Assembly (NCBI GenBank): GCA_022925895.1
Contig: JAKSYS010000159.1
Coordinates: 1 to 64,000 of the forward strand
Reading direction: 5' to 3'
DNA length: 64,000 nt
From: Fragilaria crotonensis
Taxonomy: Eukaryota; Bacillariophyta; Fragilariophyceae; Fragilariales; Fragilariaceae
The translations under genes and the position numbers were made by a program. The first letter of the stretch is position 1. The number at the start of each line of letters is the position of its first letter. Shown here one piece after another: positions 10,682 through 20,650 of the stretch. The notes beneath the pieces are model-generated. The model searched no databases. It was given only the letters and a program-made list of their open reading frames with translations, and had not been told where the DNA came from.

Positions 10682-12990
10682 CCTCTGGTATACAAAACCT
10701 ACGCATTCCGAATCCTACAGGAAGGTCCGGCCCATGCACGTTCCAGCCGTACCGTTAGGGGCAGTTGAGTTTGCGCGCCAGCCTTGCTCCGATTTGCATG
10801 ATGCGAGAATTTTAGCTATCGTAATGATCCATCCGAGCCGGCAAGGTTGCTGCATCGTAAGCAAATTTTTCTTGACAGTAAGCAAAATCAGTAAGCAAAT
10901 TATGCCGGTACACTACAGACCTTTCGGGCTCTGAAGGAGTGTCCCGAGCCAGCCGGTCAGCCGTTATACTGCCGGTGACACTCCTGAATTAGTATACTTC
11001 TAAAGTATGTCTTTATTTCAGAGTAGTTAACGGTTTTTGCATACTTGAGAATTGCAATATCTCATCCACTTTCCAAAACAACGATGTGATAGCGCAGCAT
11101 TGTGTTCCTTGGATAGGGTTGTATCATGAGCTGCACGGACGTTTCGAACTTCGGCTTTTTGAAGGAGTCGATTTTCACTACAGAAGTGACCTTCCACGTG
11201 GAAAAAATCTGAACAATGTACTAATTCCCACGTAAGCCCTACGACAGAAAAAGGTGTTACTTTAGTACCTTTTACCTTCAACGAGCGTGATGATCGTGCG
11301 ACGAGACGAATTCATACGCACAAAGAAGAGCACTCCGTCTCTGGGAATGGCGCGAAACCGAAAAGGCAGCAAAATTAGAAATTTACTTAAGCAATATTTT
11401 TTTATGTTCGATTGAGAAGATGTAGGGTGCATTTCTGAGAAGGCGTTAAAATCAAGGTCAAAATTGTACTCATAACCAAAAACCGGGACAGGGCTTCAAA
11501 GGCCAAAAGGTCTGTAGTGAAGCAATTTTGTAAGCAAATTTTTTCTGTAAGCAAATTTGATTTTCGTAAGCAAATTCTTCTTTGCTGTAAGTAAATTTTA
11601 TTTAGGTGTTTGAAAATTGGTATGTTTTTACGTAGAAACGACAGTCCCCGTAAGCAAATTTAATCTCCCAGTAAGCAAATTTTGTAAGCACATTTCTGCT
11701 TACAATAAATTTGCTTATGGTAAGCAAATTCCGTAAGCAATTTCATTCCGTAAGCAAATTTTTTTCGCTGTAAGCAAATTTTCTTGCAGACGTCAGCCGT
11801 GTCACCACCACGCCGGCACATCCAATTTTGCGCCAGCCAGACATTGATCGGAACTTGTTTCCCTCCCGGCGGGCGCGCATACTTCCTTTATTCAGGACTT
11901 CGCCCGTATTGCCGGACCTTCCAGTACAAGGCTACTACCGGTAGAAAACACTGCTCGAAGTACTGTACAAATCTACCGGTACTCAGTTTAGTTTCTACCG
12001 TAGGTAAAAGAAGTTATTCGTACCGGTACATACCTATGATAGCACAGTATATGGTCGAACCGCGGTACGAATTATGTACATGCACAGTGCACAGTACAGT
12101 ACCTGGTACCTTCTCCACTTGCCAGCTGCACTCGTTCTCTACCGGTAGAACTCGAGTATAGTATTTTGTTCTTGAAGCCGCCTACCGGCGGCAGCGCTCG
12201 TGAAATGGCATGTATGTTCATATGAAAAGAGAGGATGAAGGAACGTACGGTACTCCGGTTCCTCATCTGTTCTATCAAAAATCTTAAATAGGTTATCATA
12301 TGCCAGCCAAAGTACCATAGTACGACACACCAGGCTGATGACTTTCAAGTCTCTTCTGTCGTATGACTTCCAACCGTAGGATTCCTCGTCAGACCTCATA
12401 CTGACATACCACTACGAGACATCCGAATATCAACTCATTGAACATGATCGTTACTGGTACCTGGTACCATGGTTCTACGTATCGTCTGGAAGTCGTCTGC
12501 CGTAGGATACTATTACATTTTGAAAGAGCGAGCTACCATCTCGCTTTCCTTTTTTGTGCGTCTTGGTCTGTGACAGATTCTGCGACACTTGAATAGCATC
12601 CTCTTGCTTGAATTGCATGTGAGTCATAAAATTCAAACGTGGTGCAGCGATGTATCAAGTTACTGACAGTTTGGGTCCTTAAAAGTCTATATACAAAACT
12701 CGAATGTGTGTGTATATATTTGCTAACTTTGAGTTGCCGTACGTGTTGGTCACAAAATGCCGTTGGTGTCGATCAGCTATCCCAGATCCCAGATACCCTG
12801 TCATGTCTTTTTCACAGCGCTGCCGTGTCTTGAACATCTTTTTAGAAATCGTCCTCAAAGGTTGTATAAACATACTGCATAGAAAAAAGAAACTTGGTTA
12901 ACAGATCTGCTATATCGTAGGGACAGTGTGTTTCTACTCAGATGCAACCCAGTTTCGTTTTGGTGGTAAGCCTGTGTGCTTTTGTATAAT
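10682..12990. other. Gene-free region with dispersed GTAAGCAAATT motif
   Basis: No convincing gene on either strand. The motif GTAAGCAAATT recurs in three clusters (10856-10900, 11528-11600, 11648-11790). The rest (11800-12900) is rich in GTAC and TACCGGTA palindromes typical of the intergenic DNA in this window. Confidence 0.6.
10856..11790 (+). repeat. Dispersed short repeat GTAAGCAAATT, about 14 copies
   Basis: Copies or one-base variants occur at about 10859, 10879, 10891, 11530, 11548, 11566, 11587, 11650, 11671, 11684, 11720, 11732, 11749 and 11771. One inverted copy (AAATTTGCTTA) lies near 11708. Spacing is irregular (12-25 bp within clusters), so this is not a simple tandem satellite. 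Function unknown. Confidence 0.75.
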
Positions 12991-14115
12991 TTACAAGGAA
13001 AGGGGATCAGTTCCTGCGATGTGAACAAGGAAAGTGCGTTCTCTTAACGACGAGTTGGGCTGCACGTTTAGACTGTGCGCATGAAGGGGAAGGTTTGGAT
13101 CCTTAAGTCGATGGTGGCGTCCCTCGCTTGAGGCGACTCTGCACATAAGTGGGTTCATAATGCTGACAGGAGCTCTTCCGTCGACTTTCAATGTTTCTTG
13201 GCTTTCGCATCGTGAAAGTTCAAGTGCGAACATTGTTGGACAAAGCTCGATCAACAGAAGGCGAATTGGTTCAAGTGCCTGAGGAGTGAGGTTCGTAGCT
13301 TCAGAAATCCTGTTAAAGAAATCGACTTTACTTCGTGAGGAATATGGACCTTATGCGGTGCGTCCATGGCGCACAGGATCGACGTGAAGCAATCTCCAGA
13401 GGATGTGTAGTTAAACGAGAGCGTAGTGACACACACCGAGTTCAGTTAAATATCTCGCCCTCGTAGACAGCGCTAGCTGCGTTAACGTAGTCAGGAGCGT
13501 CGTAGAGATCACAGTCAGGGAGACGGAGTAGCGTAGCAACGATACGGCAGGTAGTCGGGGTTGACTTTCCATTCTAACAACTCGAGGATTTCGCGCTCCT
13601 TCGCAGCCAAGGTCTCCACTGTGAAGAGACCACGGAGAGCTCAACAAATGCATGGATCTTGAGTTTGCGTCTTGGTCCATCATACGAGTCCACTTCCCAT
13701 GGAGCTTGATGGCTAGGTAGAGACAAGTGACAGCAACGAGTTGAAAGTCGCGTCGGTGCATCGGCTCACCAGAATGCTTGGTCTTCATAGATACAACGCG
13801 ATCGAGATACGAGAGCGCGATGGAAACGACCTCGCGATCGAATTCGAAGTGATCCACCACTTCGAAAGTCCTCACAGATCTTTCGACGCCATGCTGCACT
13901 GACGCGTTCATGGTAACGCATGCAGTCTGCTGGCGAGGATTCGAAGGCAAGGTAATCAAAAGCGTTGGAGTAATTGGTCCTTTCTTGAAAAAGCATCACA
14001 TTCAGCTCGTGAATCGCCTGCACCTCTCTCGAGTGTCGACAGGAAGAGGTAGGGAAATCATCTGCCTCGAGGATGGAGGAGGAGCAGTGGAAGTGTATTC
14101 GCTATCGCTGATCAT
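12991..14115 (-). CDS. Cyclin, probably of the diatom-specific (dsCYC) group
   Basis: From an ATG at 14115 the predicted protein has a Ser/Pro-rich N-terminus, then HELNVML, and a cyclin box with FEFDREVVSIALSYLDRVVS, RRDFQLVAVTCLYLAIKLHG, KIHAFVEL, LAAKEREILELLEWKVN and ARYLTELGVC. These phrases and their order match the diatom-specific cyclins described in Phaeodactylum, which are thought to link nutrients and stress to the cell cycle. The segment after VNPDYLP corresponds to the C-terminal cyclin fold. The reading frame changes at least four times between 14050 and 13250. In the best-aligned cases one missing base restores the family pattern, as in the RFC and GLO2 genes here. The 3' end is uncertain; 12991 is the last in-frame stop I could link to the gene. 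Partner CDK not in the window. Confidence 0.75.
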
Positions 14116-15322
14116 TGTTCCAAGTTCCAACTATAGAAAGTCCAAAGACGTGCGAAGTTTCAAACTCTCGTGTTGTTGTGGGAAGAAGTGGCAGCCTGAG
14201 CCACATATGTGGATACGGCGGATAAAGGAAGAAAACCCGTAGAAATGAACGACTTTTCCTCTCATGCACGAAGATCCTAAACGGATCTTGCTATCTGCCA
14301 AGGGGTAGGTTTCTACAGGATATACTGACCGATCGAACTTAATCGAGTATGTGCGTCATTGGGCTACGAAAGCGATTACGACGTATATAAGTCAAGATTC
14401 AGTGACAGTGCAAGTACATGTTCCTTGACCTTGTTTTACACTATGCATAGCGAAAGATTTCCCCGGACGGCACTGGAGCCATCCCCCTTGACCCTTGATG
14501 CTTACAACTTGGACCAGGACTTACAAGAAATGTAACGTTGATTTAACGTTCATTTAATTGCTGAATCATGTGGAATATCGTTCGATGTCACAATAAGTCG
14601 AGTTACTTCAAACAAGTCCAAAAAGAATGGAATTCATACACGTTCTACTGATTCCTACCGGGAGTTTGCTTGTGTGAATGATTGCCTGTTTGGTTACCGG
14701 TAGCTTACTCTCGTACTAAAACCTGGTGAATTACAAGTGGCTGTATATGTGATATTGTATTCCTACTTGTGAGTTCCTGGCGCACCGAAAGCCCATGTGG
14801 ATTGTTCCGTCACGATGATGAGTGGTCGCAAACTTGGCGGAGGACAGCGTCACACCGGACACCGGCCATACCGGCGTCATTCAATATGCGAAACGAACAA
14901 CGAACCTATCCGGTTTTATCATCTTTCGTACTGGAGTACTCGTACTATGATCATACAGTATGATACTTGTAACTTGTACTCGATGACGAAGTTCCTGGTA
15001 CCAGGTACCAGGTACTGGCGTTGTCGTCTGCTACTACCGGTAGTGGTGTAGTGGTTGATGCTGTACTATTGTACTTCGAACGTTGAACTTTGAACTTTGA
15101 ACTATGCATTATGCATACGAGCAGAGAATCGAAGCGCATATGATAGATACCGGAGATCGGAGACCTGCACTCAAAACGTCTCGGTAACTGAGTGGGACGC
15201 TGAATTCGGTGTTTCTTGGTGCAAGTGCGCGTGCAATCTCAGGAAGTGTACAATACGCAGTGTACAACTCCAGAATCTACTGGTAGTATTCCAAGTTCGA
15301 AGTGACGCAGTAGCAAACTAAG
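14116..15322. other. Intergenic between cyclin and glyoxalase II
   Basis: No gene recognised on either strand. It holds the upstream region of the cyclin gene and several GTAC-rich palindromic stretches (for example near 14990-15045). Nothing else seen. Confidence 0.5.
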
Positions 15323-16579
15323 TTATCCACGAAAGCTATCCTTCGCTAGTCGTACCTTCGCAAAGGCCTCGGCATCTGAATCTCCTGGCAAAACACCGAC
15401 TCGAGATCGGATCTCATCACTCGAGTCCACGCGTAAAAAGGATTTGTGCGTTTTTCAAACCTATCTTGGTTGGGACAGTGGCTTCCCCGAGCCCGTTGAT
15501 CGTGCACGTGCTGCACGCGCTCAGCTAGTTCTGCATTCCCGGGTTCAACAGTGAGGGCAAATCTTGCATTACTTTCCGTATATTCGTGGGCACTGTGTCA
15601 AGCGGAACGTTGAATGACAACCAAATGTGAGCCTCAGAAGAAAGATGACGTCCAGAATAGGAGGCAAACACATGAAACTGTCAGGTTGAAGCGCAATGTG
15701 ACAATACTTACCAGTACACAGTGGTCTCGTCGGGTAGATTTCTCAATCGCTTTAGGCTTGTCCAGAATTGGTCAGGCGTCCTCAAACATCCTTCCACAAC
15801 CCAAGGCGAAAAGAGCATCGCCACAAAACACTGTCTGTTGGTCAGGAAAGTGATAGGCAATGTGACCGAGTGTATGACCACCTACATCCAATACCTCAGC
15901 CTGGAACGAACCGAATTCGAAGCATTCACCCCACTGACGGGTGTATCTAGCCCAGGAATCTTATTCTTCTCTCTGTCTGGGCCGAGTACTTTGATATCGT
16001 TGCCTAATTCCTTGAGGTCCACGTTGCCACCAGTATGATCATAATGACTGAGTGAGCAACGTCGCCAGTTCAGTGAGTGGTTCATAAGAAACACAACCAG
16101 CGCTGCGATATTGGCAAATTCATTTGGAAGAATCACATAGCCTTGCACTGTTCAATTGTAGACTTACTGGTGAGTATTCAATATATGAGTCAATTTCCAA
16201 CCACGCTTTAGCAACTCCTTCCGGTATGTCGATGCACAGGGGGTATCAATCGCGGCCGTGCATCCACTCGCTTCATCGTGGATCAAATATCCATAGTTGT
16301 CACTTAGACAGGGAAATTGAGCAACTGTGAGTGATGACATGGAAGCACGGGATAAATCGCGTTGAAACGATCCTGCGAATCAAGGATGACAATCATGAGA
16401 AAACTACCGTTCTGAACGTCACGAACATTTGTCCCATTGATGATTATTTCATCGCACGACGAAGCAGACTCACTAGATTGCGGGTTGGCTGAGGACCAAG
16501 CCAGGGATGAGGATACGGAAAGAATAGCGAGCGCAGCACAAGTTGGAAGTCGACGAGGCGATAGGCAGATCGTCGTCAT
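15323..16579 (-). CDS. GLO2: Glyoxalase II (hydroxyacylglutathione hydrolase)
   Basis: Metallo-beta-lactamase-fold enzyme that hydrolyses S-lactoylglutathione to lactate and glutathione, the second step of methylglyoxal detoxification. The ATG at 16579 gives [10 protein letters not shown] and a hydrophobic stretch ending in SLAWSS, probably a signal or organelle-targeting leader. Then come DNYGYLIHD, the metal motif [11 protein letters not shown] across an intron, [42 protein letters not shown] and the C-terminal glutathione-binding domain ending in KDSFRG. Introns: 16048-16167 (GTAAGT...CAG) and 15593-15711 (GTAAGT...CAG). The first runs between the second and third base of the second His codon of the metal motif. 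The frame is interrupted about five times, at G, A or T runs (for example 15929-15932 and near 15780), each one or two bases short. Protein identity is otherwise high, so consensus error is likely. A frame change before DNYGY near 16330 remains unexplained. Confidence 0.88.
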
Positions 16580-17256
16580 GGCCTGGAACGTGTTTCTCCC
16601 AATTGCATCACACGGCACGAAAGTCCCATTATTTCACGCGTACGGTATAGCGTACATCGTTTGTAGTATGCATGTACGTCGTACGGAGTAGTTGGCAGCA
16701 CTTCAGCATTCAGCATTCAGCATACGCACAAGGTACCAGTACTGTAGGACGTCTACTACCGGTACAGTAGAGGGATCTACGCTCTACGCTGCCACGCTAC
16801 ATACCGGTACTGGAATTATACATGGTACAATGATTCTTAGGGAGTACAGTACCAGTACTTAATAATACAGTACAATAATATACAGTGTGTATTGTGTACT
16901 GTAGTATTGCATATTGCATTCATACTTCATACATGGCTTGATTCTGAGTAAATTATGATATCATACATGAAACGTATAACTCCTGCAGGCTCAGTATTAA
17001 ATCCCGAGACGTCAGGTTCGCGAGCCAGATCCGGCATCCTCGCGAATCCAAACAACGCGATCATTTCCACACACAAAAAAGAACAGGGGACCATGATAAT
17101 GAAACGGTGATTGAATCACCTTCCAATCCACATCAGGAAAACATTTTGGTGACATATGCTCGTTTACCAAGTTGGTGAGGCCCTTGACTTAAAAAGTCTT
17201 CCTGATCGGCTACAATGAAGACGCTACTACAGGTGTACTACCAGTTTTGGATCGAA
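16580..17256. other. Intergenic, GTAC-rich
   Basis: Upstream region of the glyoxalase II gene. It is rich in GTAC, TACCGGTA and CAGTAC words (16730-16900). A 15-base interrupted palindrome GGTGATTGAATCACC lies near 17107. No gene seen. Confidence 0.5.
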
Positions 17257-17534
17257 GTCACGAAACAAAAACTTTACCAATTCAAATGGCTGACAGATGA
17301 AACATATTTTTGAGCAGTCAAGGCTCAATTTCCTTCCCTTGAGTCAAGAAAGTCACAAAACAAAAACATTACAAAGACAAACAATGGCTGACAGATGAAA
17401 CGTATTTTGAGCAATCAAGGCTCAATTTCCTTCCCTTGAGTGAAAGTCACGAAACAAAAACATTACCAAGACAATTGGCTGACAGATGAAACGTATTTTT
17501 GAGCAATCAAGGCTCAATTTCCTTCCCTTGAGTC
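17257..17534 (+). repeat. Three tandem copies of a ~95-bp unit
   Basis: Copies start at 17257, 17352 and 17446, each opening with GTCACRAAACAAAAAC and closing with TTCCTTCCCTTGAGT. They differ by a few substitutions and small indels. They lie just left of a decayed DDE transposase and may be a subterminal repeat of that element. Confidence 0.8.
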
Positions 17535-17819
17535 CCTTGGATTTGATAGAGGTGTGATGAACCGATCCATTTTGTCGTGTGGTGGGGCAATACTTCATGA
17601 TTTTTCAGAATTGAATACCACAAGATTCCTTTGACGGAAAGCAAGAGGCATTGATCCGTACAGCAATCAGAGCAGAAAGTTTGGGGGTACTATGTCACAA
17701 CCCCAGGCGGATTGGTTGAACACCCACCGGATGGAAAGAAAAGTTCCTTGTCTTTGTTGCCAGATGCTAGAATTAGTAGCAATCGGTTCAGTGTGGCTCG
17801 GGGATCCTCAGACATCGTG

Positions 17820-20250
17820 GATCTGACGACGGACATTCAATTGCAATCAAGAGCAAAAGGAAAGCTGAAGCTGTAGCAGCAGCAGAAGAAAAAGCAGCTG
17901 CGAACAAGGAACCGATGGCGTTGCCTCATCCTTCTGGATCAGCTTCAGCCAGAATCTTGCCAGTGGAGAGTTACTGGGATCATAGTCCTGAAGCGAAAAA
18001 GCTTTTCCTTGGGAGCTTGAGCAATGAATGATGTGAACTTGAAGTTCTTCATCAGCATATTGAACGGCTCCAGCAAGTCAATAAAACAAGAAGGGAAGGG
18101 TGGAGGGATGTAATCGATAAATTCTCCTTATGATGTATTCATAATTAGATCAAGTATTCTGTGCTTGGTTGGCTTGTATCTTTGCAGTGGAAGAGATGAA
18201 TTTGGTCAGGTGGGTTGAAGACTGCTGCACCCAGGCGATTGCAGCAAACGTACTGTCGCAGGCTAGAACATCCTGTTAAGGGCAAATCGCGAGCACTTTC
18301 CATTGCCTGACCCAAGAACCCACAAACGTAAAAAGCCTCTGCCAGACCTGCTGGAGTATCTTCAGGAAGAGGTAACGCTGGCTTGGATTGATTACTGTAT
18401 TGTTGGAAATTTATCAGATCTAACTGTTGAGCAGGCACAGAACAAGCTGATCGTAAAGATGATTCGGAGTGCTGCGTCAACGACAACTGCTGCTGCTCGT
18501 ACAAATCACTACAAGTCATGTGAGACCACCGAAGGCTATACTACGATTGAAGCTGATGAGGGCATTGAAGAGATGAGGAACAGCAAAATGCAATCTCAAA
18601 CAATAAAAGACTGTCTTCTCCAGGCGTTCTATCTAGATTTGCCTATCTCTTTGACGACAACATGGCGATGGCTCCGTCGTTTAGGCTTTCATCATGACAA
18701 CCGGAAATATCATTTTTTGTTGATGGGCACGAGAGACCAAATGTTGTTTTCCATCGAAATGACTTTTGTTCCAAGTACCTTCCAACAAGCTTGAGCCTCG
18801 GACAGCCTGATGGAAAAGTGGACCGCAAGGTCAACGCCCTCTCCTTCCAAAGACTGATGGCTTGAGCCTCATGATATCCGCCATCCAATCCTCTCGAGAA
18901 TCTGGCTTTGGAGTTCACATCAGCTGCTTACAGTTAGAAGAAATCAACATTCACCGTCAAGGTCAAAACTACATTGATGCCGATGCATCCATTGCAGTAC
19001 ATGGTCAAGAAGGAAAGAAGGATCTGAAAGAGTCACCACTTGTTGTGAGTTTTGAATTGGGGCAAACAATGAGGGGTAATGGACTTAAAATCATATGAGT
19101 GTCCAATTTGAGGACTTAGTCGACTGCATCGCTCAAAGTGCTATACTCGCAATTTGACTTGTGTTTCTGTTCAATCACTCACGGGACAAGCTAAAAATTG
19201 ACAAATGGACTGGATGCTTATGCTATGAATAAGGGCTATGGAAGAGTGCAGCCAGCCAAGGATGTGTGAGTCAAGAAAGGTAAAAGATCACAATGGATAT
19301 CTTGGAAGGCATCAACACACCTTATCTGTCGGTGACACTCAATCATTCATCTTCAAATCCACTGATGTTGGACCCTTCTGGATGACAATTGAAAAAAGAG
19401 AACTAAATTGCCATGATCGCTTACTCCCACCTCTGCCAGGAAATCCACGAACACGAAACAAAACAATTGCTGAACTAAATAGTGAGCTAGTAGCTCCCTT
19501 GAATCTCTTGAACGACTGATGCCTCCAATACCGGTTGACAGAATTGCTAGAGCTTGTAAAGGCAAACAATGTTGACAACAAAGTTATAAGAGCACAAGAG
19601 AAGAAGGTTGACAAGGCCAGCCATCTTTTACATGTCCTCTGGGAGCGGCGATGGATCAATGAGGGTCAGCAGATCAAGAAATACACAATGGATCTTGCAA
19701 AGGATGATGATGGCAAAGTTTTGGAGGGTCCAGAGAATTGGAGCTTGAAATGCCTCATGGCATGCTGCCTTGGTTTTGCAGAGGAACTGGTGATGGCACT
19801 TCAACATGTTGGCAATGAACTTGGTGCGTTGGTACTTATCACACCAAATTTCATGCTGAGTTGGCAGGCAAAGGCATCAAATATTGTTGGGGAGTTTCAA
19901 AGTGTGTGCATCAACCAAAACCCTCAGATTCTAAAAATGGAAAGGAGTCTTTCAAGGGGTTTATTCAATAATGTACAAGCAGAGATGTCCTCACAACCGA
20001 ATTCGTGCGCAAGCTCTCTCAAAGGGCACAAGCATACATCTGAGACTACTACTTTGCGCTTCATGAATGCAAAAGGAGTGAAATTGACACTCCTTCACTC
20101 AACTTAACACTTATTGATTGCCTTGTAAAGGCATTTAAGACCCACCAAGCTGCTGTCAACTTTGATACCGGCTTTGTTAATATCGTTGTGCAGGCAATAA
20201 GTGTTGCAATTACATTTAATGAGAAGTAGATGACTGTCGGAGCTTTTTCA
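17820..20250 (+). pseudogene. Decayed DDE transposase with DGHERP motif (IS630/Tc1-like)
   Basis: Plus-strand coding pieces in several frames follow the order of one transposase. There is an Ala/Lys-rich N-terminal part (17830-18030) and a helical region (18303-18640). Next come a TTWRWLRRLGF helix and the phrase VDGHERPNVVFHRNDF (about 18640-18780). After a gap there is a stretch around GPFWMT and LPPLPGNPRTRNKT (19360-19450), then VLWERRWI (19640), a region near 19840-19900 that looks like the C-terminal catalytic TPKFHCEL-type motif, and RAQAYI...FDTGFVN (20020-20180). DDE transposases with a GHERxDVV motif are known in fungi and oomycetes. The gene has many frame changes and several in-frame stops and is dead. 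Terminal repeats could not be defined; family naming is approximate. Confidence 0.65.
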
Positions 20251-20264
20251 CTTCTAGCTAGTAC

Positions 20265-20650
20265 ATTGTTGTAGGGAGATTACTCAGTCATTGACTGTCA
20301 TCGTACTAGTAGAAGTATCTTAAGTATTCCTCTGGTACAACCAAGAAGAAATCACTTGGTCAGTCCCTGGCTGTTCTCAAAGTCTCTTCATTCCTTGGTC
20401 GCTGTTGTTTCTTCACTTCTCCACTACTGAAGTATATTGTAGGGAAATTACTTGGTCATTGACTATCATTGTAGCTAGTAGTCGCTTTATTGCTCTGCTG
20501 GCACAACCGAGAAGGAGTCACTCGGTCAGTTTGTCGTATCGCAAAAACACCTTGAGAACTCTCTCATCGCACACTGGCTGTCCTCGTATCTCTACACTCC
20601 TCTGGTGGTATGGTCATAGCTACTACTAGTACTAGAGATCACTTGGCCAC
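20265..20650 (+). repeat. Imperfect ~175-bp direct repeat, two copies
   Basis: Copies begin at about 20268 and 20440. Shared phrases are TTGTAGGGARATTACT, GTCATTGACT and GGYACAACC..AAG with TCACT(C/T)GGTCAGT. They sit right after the DGHERP transposase remnant and may be its right subterminal repeats. Confidence 0.6.

Noticed and set aside
10936-10988. GGAGTGTC...GACACTCC inverted pair as a terminator hairpin
   Set aside because: Arms are only 8 bp, the loop is long, and this is a eukaryotic context with no gene next to it.
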